From Silene conica (lineage: Eukaryota > Streptophyta > Magnoliopsida > Caryophyllales > Caryophyllaceae): DNA of 64,000 nt. The stretch spans positions 28,925,568 through 28,989,567 of the forward strand of contig CM055319.2 of assembly GCA_029255685.2 (NCBI GenBank), read 5' to 3'. Position 1 is the stretch's first letter; each line of letters opens with the position of its first letter. This document shows, piece after piece, positions 21,218 to 33,862 of this stretch. Under the pieces are notes generated by a model. That model saw only the letters and a program-made list of their open reading frames with translations. It was not told the DNA's origin and ran no database searches. The translations under genes and the position numbers were made by a program.

Positions 21218-23520
21218 ATCTCCCACTTGTCCTCGACAAGTGTGCGTTACCAATTCTCTTGTCCTATTACAATCTCCCACTCAATGCACGATGTCTCTCT
21301 CAGGTCGTACTTGCATTCGATCATATCATTAGTGGTTTCCTTGATCTGGAGAATAACTGTTTGACCGGAATTATCTACCATAGATACCTTCCGAGTGTGG
21401 CCACGCATTTCCAGTTAACTTCTCCTCGAGTGGCCTTGAGATTTGAACAACCCTGACAAGGGGTGGACAATTTCTATCGCACTACTTCCTTCAACTAGTC
21501 ACAGTAAGTCACAGCCTGAAGCAATCCCATTTGACTCCAGTTACGAAAAGTCGTAGAGAATGGATCAAGGTTATGCCTAAACTGTACCATCTTGGGAGAG
21601 TAGTCTTTAGTCTAAGAATTGACTCACAAGAAGACTATAGCAGCTCTCGCCACGACCCGGCTATAATAAAATTTCCCGAACTCTATAAGCGGTCACATTG
21701 CCCAGCAGAGTGTCTCTTGCAGTCTGCCTATGTGATCGACTAGTCATCACATATGACTCTATGACACTTGAACTCGCCATCAGTCGCCTCACATTCTAGT
21801 CGCTTTGAGATGTCACCTCATGTAAGCGACTAGGGGCTATACTAAGTCAATCCAGTTCACTTATGGGGTTCAATATTGTCTCTCACAACCCATTTGGATT
21901 TTGACAAAGTATCTTTCATTTTGAGTTAATTATAACTCAAATGACATTGTCATGTAAAATAGTCAACACTATTTCATTGCATTTGATGCACGATCATCTA
22001 TTTGTATTCATGTTTTGCGATTAAACCTTTTATTCATTATTGCAAAACTTACAAATTTTGGTCTCCTTCCGACTCATATTATCTCACATAATATGATTTT
22101 ATTTGAGCAGATATCTTGAACCCATTCTAGATCTTGAGATTCCTATTCTGGGGGAAGCTCCCACTGTTATCTTATAACTCGTGACGTATTGATATACTAG
22201 AGGGATTAAAGAATCACTCGAAATTATCTAGTCACTTATGTGCTGAAATCTATATTGTAGTTATTAGTGATATCACCACTCTTACTATTTTCAAGCATCT
22301 TGGCTATTTCATCAATATGGATAACATATTTAACCACTTTGATTTCTAATGGGCGACCTTTTATTATCAATATAATAAACCTTCCCGTAAAGCTCTATCA
22401 TCTTATGATATAAAGTATTTGTTCATCTAGAATTGAAAACCTCTTATTCTTTACACTTTAAAGAATCACCCATCCTCTCTAAATGGTAGGCTTAATTCTT
22501 TTAATGAATATCGCTCCCACCGAAAACAATATCACTCGATCTCTTAAATGAACTTTTCATTTCTCGCATGTAAATCTTTATTTATCACTTGAATCATTAT
22601 TACTATCACTATCCCTATAGTGATCTATTTTCATTCAATCAATCATCACCCTCTTTTCATGTCTTCGTTTCCTCGAGACGAATATGACATGATAATTTCC
22701 TTATAACTACATTGAGAGAATTGAGATGATTTCTTCTCTTTTTTCTTATAAATCTAGAAAAATCATTTATTAAGGAACTGTTTTCCTTCCGATTACATAC
22801 GGGGTTTCATTATATCCTCTCTTTGAAACAATGAATATAAGGAACCTTTCCTCGTGTGTCCTCCCGTAGTTTCTTCAGTTTCCTCTCGTAGTTTTTTCAA
22901 TTCATTCATTTAGGGTTCTTCTCAAGACTCCTATGTAGGATTCTTCTCTAAGATCCTGTATTTATATCATTGGTTTGCGAGCGAAATATTTTCTCCCACT
23001 CTATCCTTTTAACAATAACCTTTACTTGTATAAGGATAGCAATTTCGATTTAACCAATGCATATGAATGTTTGAAGTTTTATAGGTGTGATGTATACATT
23101 CTCATTTTCACTTAAAATGATCATCGTATAATGAATTAATGATGTCTCAATTTAATTGAAAGTATGTCATGGGGTGTAGTTCTCCGTTTTAATCAACACT
23201 TTGATTATGTTTTATATTGATCGTATCAATTTTTATTGCGTGACAAGATCACTATTATTCATGTTTTAACAAGGTATGCAATTTATTTGAGAAATCAAGA
23301 CATTGATTAAGAACAAAAGTAGTGACTCGGGTTGAAAACCAAGTCACCAATATCCAAAATTACAACCATTGTTTTAGGATTTTAATCCTTGTCTTACAAG
23401 AAAGTAAATTGTTCCATAAATAAAGTGCAAAATATGAAAGAAGACGATATGAAAATTAGAGCATAGCTCTTCAAGTCTTCGATCAATTGGATGCTACCGT
23501 AGCCATCCAAGTAAGGAACC

Positions 23521-24544
23521 TCATGCTTGCTTCTCCCTGCCCTTATCATTATTAGGAGGTGGCCCTTTAAAACAATTAAAAAGGGTAAATATCAACACAT
23601 TTGTATCACTATACATAAGTTGATAAATGACATGAATTTAAACGAGAATTATTACCTACGGCGGTTGCCTTCCCATTTTTGAGATCGCTTAAGTATTTGG
23701 GGAAATTACGCTTCCAATGACCGATCCTCGTGCAATAATGGCACTTGTCTTCGGATTTTGAAGACGAGGTGGAAGCGCCTTTCGAAAAGGTCTTTTCTTT
23801 GGTCGCTTTGGGTTTGAACGTTTTCTTGCCCTTGCCTTTAAAGGCATTCTTCTTGAAGCTCGTTTTCCCTTTCTTTTCGATGTTTAAAACATCCTTGGTG
23901 GAACTTTCATGAAGTCCCATGTCCCTTTCGGCTTGGACGAGCATCTTATGCAACTCATCCAATGTTGTCTCTTGGTTTCGCATATAAAAATTCACCCGGA
24001 ATTGAGCATACGATTTGACCTTATTGAGCGAGTGAAGAACTCGGTCAATTATTAGAGAGTCGGGAACATCAACGTCTTGCGTTTTTAGAGTCTCCGCGAG
24101 CTCAACGAGTTTAAGCACATGAGGGCTTATCTTTTGCCCTTCCTTCAAGGTAATGTCGAAGAAGGCGGAAGCCGCCTCATATTGAATCACCCTTGGAGTT
24201 TGCGAAAACATGGTCGCAAGCTTGGTGTATATCTCATACGATGTGGTCAACTTGATCATACTCCTTTGGAGATCCGGCTCCATGGAGAAGATGAGCACAT
24301 TTTTAAGAGCAGAGGACTCTTTCATGTAGGCTTCATAGGCCTCACGAGTTCCGACCGCGGAACGAGCGGTTGGAGCGGGAGGAGCGGCTTCGGATAGGTA
24401 ACGAGTCTTATCGTCATCTTGAGCGGCCAAAAGTAATTGCGCATCCCAATCCTTAAAATTGGAACCGTGCTTATCGAGTTTGTAACGATCCATAAAGGAG
24501 CAAAGCCATGATACGTTAGTGAGAGGTGGAGCGTTGGTTGCCAT
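23521..24544 (-). CDS. gag: Copia gag of copy II, predicted two-exon gene
   Basis: Capsid/nucleocapsid protein of a non-autonomous copia family. It opens at the ATG 24542-24544 (MATNAPPLTNVSWL), has the KLDKHGSNFKDWDAQL motif of the copia gag N-terminus (~residues 23-38), a UBN2-like capsid region, a Lys-rich stretch (~225-245) and a zinc knuckle (CHYCTRIGHWKRN, ~268) whose last Cys is Phe. Unspliced, it stops after 311 residues inside non-coding sequence. A GT-AG intron at 23565-23655 (91 bp, AT-rich) would join exon 1 (889 nt) to exon 2 (44 nt), giving 933 nt, or 310 residues ending ...DKGREKQA. Copies III, IV and V support the same splice. Splicing is inference. Confidence 0.8.
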
Positions 24545-25065
24545 TGATGATGTTGAAAATTAAACTACAATAAAATGAAGGAAATAAAACAACATCATTT
24601 TAAAATTCATAATTTAAGCTTAAAACTTAAAATAAGTTTATTAGTTATTTACGTAATGATCTCTTACCCAATTAAGTAAACAATCCCGAGACCCAAACCC
24701 ATACTAATTCGGGCACGTATAGCCGATTCATCCCTTATTGGTATAATTTGGTGGATTAACCTCTTAATCGGTTCTACTTTAGAACTCTCGGTCGACAATT
24801 TTCTAAAAATCGTCTTTAGCGCGAACTTATTGCAACTACGGTTACGAATACTTTCGTTGAGATCAACCAAATTTCAAGGTGTAATCTTATTACCCCACTT
24901 ACCCAACGTGACAATTTTAGTACCCCGGTATGGCCGAGCCTACGTTCTTGTGAAGAAGGGATTCATCGGTCCGTACTTTTTGGTAAGGCTAAGTCTCAAT
25001 CTTTATATGTAAGAGATCTAGTCAAATTATTATCTATCTCCGTTTAAGTGAACTAAGTCGGTGAA

Positions 25066-25337
25066 TTATCGATAAAATAAATGACTAGGTCGACTAAATC
25101 GAAAATGCATGAGACGATATATGACGATTTGGCTATGCATGCAAACATATAAAAAGCAAAATAAAAGCATAAAAATAAACCCTAGTATGGCCTTTCCTAG
25201 AAAAGAAATAATAAAAGTACAAATTTGGAAACCAACTCCTTTGGTCCCTTGAACTTCACGAGGTACGCACTTCGAGGTAAACACCGTCTTGTTCGGAACT
25301 CCTTTCCGAATGGTACCGTTTTCAAGGATCTCCGGAA
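25066..25337 (-). other. Leader segment conserved between copies (start codon lost here)
   Basis: This part of the gag leader corresponds to an open 90-codon frame in two other copies (53154-53426 and 62599-62871). Here the ATG is ATT and the C-terminal half is frameshifted and restored by small indels. The shared N-terminal part includes KTVFTSKCVPREVQGTKGVG. No family recognised. Conservation could simply reflect recent common descent of the repeats. Confidence 0.4.
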
Positions 25338-26999
25338 TTTACAAAAATTACAACTTTTATAGTCTACTTTATACATTATAAAATAGAAATAAATTAAAAT
25401 TGGGTGATACGAGATCACAAAATTACAACCGAATCGGTAACCCCTTACATTACGGGAAATACCGATTTAAAACTAAGGCCATACTAAGTAAATTACATAA
25501 TTCCCAAAATTACGTAAATAAAATCATGACATTCATAATTAAAATATGCAATGCTTATGAATATATGAACTATCATGCAAACCCTAAGCCAAATCGTCCT
25601 ATTTAAATAAATAGTTATCGTATACCTCGGTTTATGGAATTGCGTGTCTTAACGTTTATCAACACTATGCATAATGTGAATCGGAATTCACTCTTAAGTT
25701 AATCATCCTAACTCTCTTAGGTTTCAAAATTTAGTCTTACTCAAACTTTGAACATGACTTAACTTAATATATTTTAATATTGTTCGGTATCTAACTCGGT
25801 TTTGCGGGAAAATAATATAAAAATCGAAAAGAGTCATAAAAATTTCGAAAATTTCAAAATTCAAATTTTGAAAAATCTGTAATGTTCTTAAAATTTCAGA
25901 ACTTTAAAAATATTAGTATTTATACGGTTTTAACATTTATTTCGAAAATAAGACGTAAAACGAGCATTTTAAGTTGGAAAATTCAATAATTAGCTTCATA
26001 AATGCAAATAAAATACTAATAATATTTTTACACTTTCCAAAATACTTTAAGAACATAAAATGGACAGAAAATTAAATGGCACACTGCCCAAAAGCCGAAA
26101 TTTTCAATTAGATGACTCTTATTATTCAATTTTAAATGCAACTTTTAAACAAATTAAAATTAAATAAATCAGAAACTTTTGGCTCCCAAGAAAATTATTG
26201 TGATGAACATATCATATATTAATAAAATGGGTTAAATTTTCCGGCCATTTTAACAACTATTGCAAATTTTAACGATTTTCGTCATATATCGTACGATTTT
26301 AACCTTTAAAATTATTTCTCAAGCATAAAATAAGATAAAAATCTAGAAATTTTTATACATGCTGGAAATAATATATATGACATCGTGTTAAATGTTTATG
26401 GCCAAATTCCAACTTAAATTATTAAAGTCGAAATAATGTCACTAATTACCCGATTTTTACATTAAAAATCTATAATATTGCAATATTTGAGATAAATTTC
26501 TGGAAAATTTAGCATTCATTTTAGATATTGCATGTGACATACTCATAAATTTTTATAGTCAAATTCCAAATATAACTATACAAACCCATTTTTTTATTCA
26601 TCTTATTGCATTTTAACCTTTAAAATTCATATCACATGTTTTATAAGTCCATAATTTACGAAAATTCATATTCATAACATAGGATATACATGTGAAAACA
26701 TACTGAAAAATCTCGGCCAAAAGATGATTTTTACTATTTTTCCCAAAATAAACGATTTTTAACCATTAAAACTTAATAAAACCGAGATTTAATATGCCAA
26801 TAACCAATATTCATGCAAAATATATTCCACATATTCTAAAAACATTTTAGAAACAGTAGGTATTCATGCTTAACTAATTTCGGCCATATCATATATTAAA
26901 CGAAATTCCAAATTTTATTTTGTTATCCTAATAACTCCGTAAAAACGTAAACGGAAAGCATGCAAACAACCTAGTTGCTCTGATACCAATTGAAAATTA

Positions 27000-27480
27000 A
27001 ATAAATAATATTTATTATTTCGACATGTAATTCGAAATTACGAACATATAAAATGGTCATTCATAATTTATCGTCAATATGATTTACAACTTTTGTATTT
27101 TTATAACCCGATTCATTCTAATCACGATATTATAAAATATCGTTTATTGTTTAATAATTGACACGTTTCAATTTTAAACATAAATCTTACAATAAGATTT
27201 AACCTCTGATTTCTCGGTATACGAGTTTAAGGAATATGATCAAATCGTATCAATATACATTTGATCACTTTATCAATTAAGGGAATTGTCCTAAAGGTGT
27301 GACCTAAAGGGTTCAACTGACCACCACCGTCATACGACAGTAATGTCAAACTCTAGCTAGCCAATCATTACCGATTAGTGTTGGTCAGTTGACTAATATA
27401 AATCGTATCATCTCTTGCGCATTCTCGTTATGAGATTTAATTATGTGATCGCACTTTTGTTGAGGACACATTTCCCAACA
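27000..27480 (-). repeat. 5' LTR of gag-only copy II (short form)
   Basis: Begins TGAAAATTAAATAAAT directly against the primer-binding site and ends CATTTCCCAACA; 481 bp. It aligns with 20727-21217 of the 3' LTR. The other ~700 bp of the long LTR form are absent. The junction occurs where the long LTR has the PBS-like string AATGGTAT, which points to a microhomology-driven deletion. Confidence 0.75.
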
Positions 27481-27494
27481 ATACTGAGAGCAAT

Positions 27495-28619
27495 TGTTAG
27501 GTTTAGTTATCTCATAATCTAAAACTTTTAGTCATACTAACAAAAACTTATAATTAACATTTTAATTTTCTCATTATATGATCTTATGCATGCTTAAAAT
27601 GCGGAAATAGGAGTGATTTAGAACCCTTACACACGGTCCAAATCGAATGCTAGGATGATCTTCCAAAATGTTCAACAAGAACACCTCCTCTAAGATGCAC
27701 CCAAGACACCCTTAATTCAACCGAAATCTTGATGTTGCTAGGAAAGAATCGGTTTTTCCTTAATGTAAATTCTAATCACTTATTAGAAATTATTTTATCA
27801 ATACTACAACTAGTACATATTATTATCTTATAATACTCGGAGGTTTTTGTATATTTCTCTCTAGAAAAATGTTTGCTTAAGGATTAGAATGAATGAATTT
27901 TCTTGTGTAAAAACAAGTTTTATTATGGTTGTCTTGGTTTAGGGATAGCCGGCCATAGGAAGGCTCAAAAGAGAACATTTCTCTTACCCATGCAAACATA
28001 GGTGGCTCTAGGTCTTATTTACAAGAGCATGCTTCTTAATTATGCTTAAAGTGTGTCATTAAGAGACTAAACACACCTTAATGCATCTCCCAAAACCGTC
28101 CCATTTGAGATAAAATGGACATCCATTTTATTTTTGTCAATTGCACAATTTGTATATTATGTGACATACAATATGTCACAATGTTATAAAATACAATTGT
28201 TTTAATTTAAAATATATATATTTATCGAATAAATATTATTTATAAATTAAATAAATCATATTTATCAGTTTGACAAGTAATTCGTAATTACTAATATAAA
28301 ATGATTATTTATGATAATCGTCAATACGATTTACAACCTTTGTATTAATATACAACCCGATTCATTCTAATTACGATATCGTAAAATATCGTTCAATGTT
28401 TAATAATTGACACGTTTCAATTATAAACATAAATCTTACAATAAGATTTAACCTCTGATTTCTCGATATACGAGTTTAAGGAATATGATCAAATCGTATC
28501 AATATACATTTGATCATCTTATCAATTAAGGGAATTGTCCTATAGGTGTGACCTAAAGGGATCAACTGACCGCCACCGTCATACGACAGTAATGTCAAAC
28601 TCTAGCTAGCCAATCATTA
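27495..28619 (-). repeat. Copia LTR, minus orientation, truncated
   Basis: Starts TGTTAGGTTTAGTTATCTC after a PBS-like remnant (CTGAGAGCAAT, 27484-27494) and runs to CTAGCTAGCCAATCATTA, lacking the last ~200 bp (element-sense 5' end) of a complete LTR. No internal domain follows on this strand. Confidence 0.8.
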
Positions 28620-28741
28620 ATAAATGAACCTCACATTTTAGAAACCGATATAAATGAAAATATTCATACTAAAAGAGCAATTAGATTAATAAATGTTCAA
28701 CCTCCAATTATATACCTTATAATAATAAATTTTCGTTTTAG
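28620..28741. other. Junction filler between oppositely oriented copia copies
   Basis: About 120 bp of AT-rich sequence without a match to the LTR or the internal domain as I can read them. It joins a minus-strand LTR to a plus-strand copy that begins in the last codons of gag exon 1. Confidence 0.5.
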
Positions 28742-31700
28742 GCAACCGCCGTATGTTATAATTCTCGTTTATGATTCATGTCATTTATCAACTTATGTAT
28801 AGTGATACAAATGTGTTGATATTTACCCTTTTTAATTGTTTTAAAGGGCCACCGCCTAATAATGATAAGGGCATGGAGAAGGAAGCATGAGGTTCCTTAC
28901 TTGGATGGCTACGGTAGCATCCAATTGATCGAAGACTTGAAGAGCTAGGCTCTAATTTTCGTATCGTCTTCTTTCATATTTTGCATTTTATTTATGGAAC
29001 AATTTACTTTCTTGTAAGACAAGGATTAAAATCCTAAAACAATGGTTGTAATTTTGGATATTGGTGACTTGGTTTTCAACCCGACACTAGTAGAAAAAGA
29101 CTCATTGACATCGTTTATTTTGCCCCATTTACATCGCTTTTTGGCGATGTATCTGGGGGCGACATTTATAGTATTTTGTCCCTTTACATCGTTTTTAGAA
29201 ACGATGTAAATAGCATACCATTAACATCGCTTATAAGTGAAAACCGATGTTAATAGTGTCTCAATCACATCGTTTTTGGTTGGAAACCGATGTTAATAAT
29301 GTCTGAAGTACATCGTTTTTTATCTGAAAGCGATGTAAAATTGTAAACAACAAACTATTAACATCAGTTATAAGTGAAAACCGACGTTAATTTTGTCTCA
29401 ATTACATCGTTTTTGATTGCAAACTAATGTTAATAATATCTCGATTACATCGTTCTTAGTTTGAAACCGATGTAAATATCATCTTTATTGATTACAATAA
29501 CATCGTTTTATATTCATAAGTGATATAAGCTAAATGACAGTAACATCGCTTTATATTCATTCTAGCAACTCAAATTATATATTTTATCCGAGCTTATTTG
29601 TGAAGTTTACATTCTTACACTAGTAGTGGACCAGCAAAATAAAACAATTCAAACCCAACTATTTATTATACCAAAAAAATATAAGTGTATTACAATTCCG
29701 TCAATTCAAAGTAATTTAAAACATACATTACAAACTTTTACTAGGCATTCATGCATAAAAGCAGTCTAAATCCCTATACAAGAATTCCTAAAAGAAAAAA
29801 AATTAAAGAAACAATTATAAAGTACAAGATGATTATTGTCGAAAAAGAAGCATTGGTCTTTCCTGTGACTGTTGAACGCAGCAGGTACTCAAATCCGAAG
29901 ACTGCCCATTCAAAGACCTAGCTCATGGAAAAGCTTCAGTTTCTGCATATTGTAATAATTCTAAAATAAGAGAACCAAAATGAAATTTCAATGTAATCTT
30001 GAGAACATACATGCGCATAAGTAGTTACATAGTATAAAAATAATGTAACTTTCCAGGTTGCCAAGATCCTGAATCCAACAAGATTAGAGCTTGTAACGGT
30101 TCGAAGTTGTAGATCTATTGCTCGCTGATATACTTACTCTGACTTTGATTACATCCCTTGGTGTTTGAACTTGGTTCGTTTATGAACTGGTAGTCATCCT
30201 TTGACAGCTCACCTTTGTTCACACTTTCAATCAAATCCTGAAGAGAAGAAAATGACAGTACTGAGCTTAAAACATAATTATTTGACATTTGATGAGCGAT
30301 GAGCTCAAAACAACATCACAATACTTTTTTATTAAATATTAAGATTACCACACTTCGCGGAAATCAAAACAAGCTTCAGACAAACTTCTACTCCTACAGG
30401 CTACAACTATCATTTAGCGAATCATCACCAGACCCCTTGTTTAAGGATGTCGTAAATATTTCGTTTGAGTGACGGTCAATAAGGGTTACTCCGAAAATTA
30501 CGAGGGTCTTAAAGCTGATATGGATTTACAATTCAGCATGGAAATATACACGAATTGTTATGATACTCCAATGGCTGATGCACTGATGCGTAATGAGAAC
30601 CAATATGCACTAAGATCGAACCACAACATCACAACCAAATTAAAAGAACAGAAGCTAGTTATATAGCAAATGGAGCACAGTAGCAAGCATTGAGGAAACC
30701 GGGTCGATCACCCATCAATAGTTACTTTCTACAATTCCAAAGTCTAAAAGTTTAAATTCCAAACAATCAAGTGCAAAAACCCCACAACAAAGAAAAGAAT
30801 CCATGAATAACAATAGAAGATTGATTTAGCACGACTAATAATGATGAAACACATCAAAAGCCCAACTAGTCGCTGGTGAGTTTCATTCTTGGGTCCTCTG
30901 CCCAAACCAATTCGGGGATGAAAAGGTCATAAACAACCAATTTGGCTATAACTTCACCATTGTAATTGGAGAAACTTGTGCGTGGGTACTCGAAAGTGCA
31001 ATACCGTCAATACTATTATGCCTTAAATAAGTTGCAGAGTATAATATAAATGGCTAAATTCATAATCATCCACTTAAAATGTAGAAATTAGCTTGAGAGT
31101 TTGTAAGTAGGTGGTTAAGTGGGTTTTTCTACTGGTGACTTAATTGTCGGTTAGATGCCACTTTTCAGCTTTTGGTAGGGACTAGGAAATTAGATTACCT
31201 ATGGTCTGGGTCATCTTCCTTCGACCTTACACGATTGGTTAGTTGCGAGGTCAATTGCCCTATTAAATAGATACTAAGATAAGTAGCATACTTAATCATA
31301 AAGATATGATCTCTTATGAGAAGCGAGAAATGTAGATTACCTGTGGTCTGGTTTATCTTCCTTCTGCCTTACAAATCCGAAAAGTAGATTGATAAAGATT
31401 AGAGGACTAACAAATATCAAAATATGGAGCACATACCATCACTTTATCCGCCTAGCACTCTTCCTGCGCAAGGTAGAAATGGCCCGAGTCTCAATGAATG
31501 ACTTTGAAGATCAATAAAAACCAGATCGGACTAAATAAATGAAAGGTACAGGTACATCCAGATTATCAAAAGGGAAATTGAAAAGTAGATTATCCCTCAC
31601 CAAAGGGTTGAACAAGTTCTTTAGATATTGCTGCAACAGGAGATTTCCAGAAACAAACAGTCAGCAAAAGATAAGTTAACACTTGTAAAACAAACTGGTT

Positions 31701-33862
31701 AATGTAAAGGATGAAATCTCGAAGGAATTCGGGAACAACTTAAATAAAGTCCATATATAGGCACCTTTACGGGGGGAACATACTTCATAAATGGATCATA
31801 CACCGACTGCCTCTCCAACATCAGTTGTTGTTGATCTGCAAGTCAAGTCTAATATTTAACAAAAGTGCCGCATGGAGATTACATATCCATAGGTTATACT
31901 TTTCAATCAGTTACTACAGTCATTCACTTCACTGTCAACAGCAACAACATTGCCCCAGCCAGCAACGGTTACTGCCACCATTCGCTAATGCAGAAAATAT
32001 GTAAATATATTACTCTCATGGGTAAGGTTGTGTACCCATTCAACCACCCTAGCTCCGTTATAGAAGGGGGCTTTTGATGCTTTTGATGCAGGTCGGAATA
32101 GTACCATGACAACTTATTTAAGGCATAATAGTATTAACTTATTTTAATTATCGATGCCAATGGGGATATTCACCATCATTCCAATCATACACAGTATAGT
32201 CCAGTAGAAATTTCATCAAACAGAAGAACGTGAAACAATAACTGGGTAATCCCGAAAATGGGGTAATGTGAAATTACCAAATTATTTCCCCAGGCACAAC
32301 CCAAACAAAGACAAATCTTTTCTATCAGACAAAATCAATCAGAAAGACGCGGCTGGGTAATTGACAAAATGTGATAATGTGCATTTACCTGCTCATCTTT
32401 CCCAATAACATTTTTTAGCAATAATTAGTATAATTATCAATGGTAATGGTCAATGGAGGCAGGCTCACCATCATTCCAATCATACACAGTGATCGCGTTG
32501 AATGCTTACACTATAGTCCAGAGGAAAGTTGATCAAACAACTTCACACAAACCCATCTTGAAAACACTAATATAATGGAGAAACAAGAAAAAAAATTATG
32601 ATTCATGCATACATACCTTAATCGATTATACAAAAGCAGGCAATCGATGGAGCGGTTCAAGATAGCGGGTGTGACTATAGATAACTATCACATGTGGTGG
32701 CTGACATAGCTTAAAGAGGAAGGCGATAAGGAATTGTGACATGGGTTTATGTGGGAAGCAAAGGTTTTGTGAAAACAATGGGAAGGGGCAACTGAAATTA
32801 GGTCAACTATTGATTACGCTATTGACATCAGTTAACATCTGTTTAAGAAAACAGATGCAATATAAATAAATTAACATCGGTTTTCAAATAATCGAGGCTA
32901 ATAACTTATGTAATTAACTCTTGTAATAAAATAAATAACATCGTTTTTTTTAAATCTATGTTAACAACTCTACTATTATAAATTACATCGTTTATATTGA
33001 GAAGTGATGTTAGTACGGTGATGTTAATACGAGTGAATTAACATCGGTTTTAATAAAACCGATGTAACTTAAGAAATTAACATCGGTTTTATAACAACCG
33101 ATGTTAACAACCGATGTAAATAATAAATAATTAAATAATTAACATCGTTTTTTATATAAAAGCGATGTAATTAGCAAAAGTTAGATCAATTACATCGTTT
33201 TTAGTAAGAACCGATGTTATAATAGCGATGTCAATAGCACTTTTTCTACTAGTGCGAGTCACTACTTTTGTTCTTAATCAATGACTTGATTTCTAAAATA
33301 AATTGCATACCTTGTTAAAACATGAATAATAGTGATCTTGTCACGCAATAAAAATTGATACGATCAATATAAAACATAATCAAAGTGTTGATTAAAACGG
33401 AGAACTACACCCCATGACATACTTTCAATTAAATTGAGACATCATTAATTCATTATACGATGATCATTTTAAGTGAAAATGAGAATGTATACATCACACC
33501 TATAAAACTTCAAACATTCATATGCATTGGTTAAATCGAAATTGCTATCCTTATACAAGTAAAAGTTATTGTTAAAAGGATAGAGTGGGAGAAAATATTT
33601 CGCTCGCAAACCAATGATATAAATACATGATCTTAGAGAAGATTCCTACATGGGAGTCTTGAGAAGAACCCTAAATGAATGAGTTGAAGAAACTACGAGG
33701 GGACACTGAAGAAACTACGGGAGGACACAAGAGGAAATGTTCCTTATGTTCATTGTCTCAAAGAGAGGATATAATAAAACCCCGTATGAAATCGGAAGGA
33801 AATCGGTTCCTTGAAATAATGATATTCTCAAAATTATAAGATAATAGAGGAGAAATCATCTC
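28742..33862 (+). mobile_element. Gag-only copia copy III, left part (5' truncated, carries CACTA)
   Basis: Plus-strand internal sequence starting at the end of gag exon 1 (GGCAACCGCCGTA), then the predicted intron and exon 2 (to the TGA near 28890), and the 3' non-coding region. It is interrupted by a CACTA element at 29085-33254 and by a chromovirus at 33863-43818, and resumes at 43819. Orientation is opposite to copy II. Confidence 0.8.
29085..33254. mobile_element. Non-autonomous CACTA transposon, 4.2 kb
   Basis: Perfectly inverted ends CACTAGTAGAAAAAG...CTTTTTCTACTAGTG and a 3-bp TSD CGA (29082-29084 and 33255-33257). An uninterrupted relative near 55.6 kb shows the corresponding empty site. 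Both subterminal regions (29100-29560 and 32830-33230) are made of repeated ACATCG(G)TTTT...AAAACCGATGT units, each able to form its own hairpin. No transposase ORF; the frames at 30469-30666 and 31865-32077 show no known domain. The interior has short internal duplications (see findings). Confidence 0.92.

Larger units (their letters stand above)
21218..26999 (-). mobile_element. Internal region of gag-only copia copy II
   Basis: A 5.8-kb internal domain between a polypurine tract (21218-21229) and a primer-binding site (26986-26999, minus-strand ATTGGTATCAGAGC). It holds only gag (23521-24544). The 2.3 kb downstream of gag and the 2.4 kb leader upstream have no protease, integrase, RT or RNase H. 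The same layout recurs in copy IV, so the lack of pol is inherited. Such a copy would depend on enzymes from an autonomous relative. Confidence 0.85.

Noticed and set aside
21531-21743. 70-codon frame (MTPVTKSRREWIKVM...) repeated at 44786-44989, 49665-49877 and 57156-57368
   Set aside because: It is antisense to the element in every copy, falls in the 3' non-coding region of the copia family, and its length is not kept in all copies. Repetition is due to the element.
30469-30666. Possible small gene within the 4.2-kb CACTA
   Set aside because: 65 codons, no domain, no splice or promoter context that I can support.
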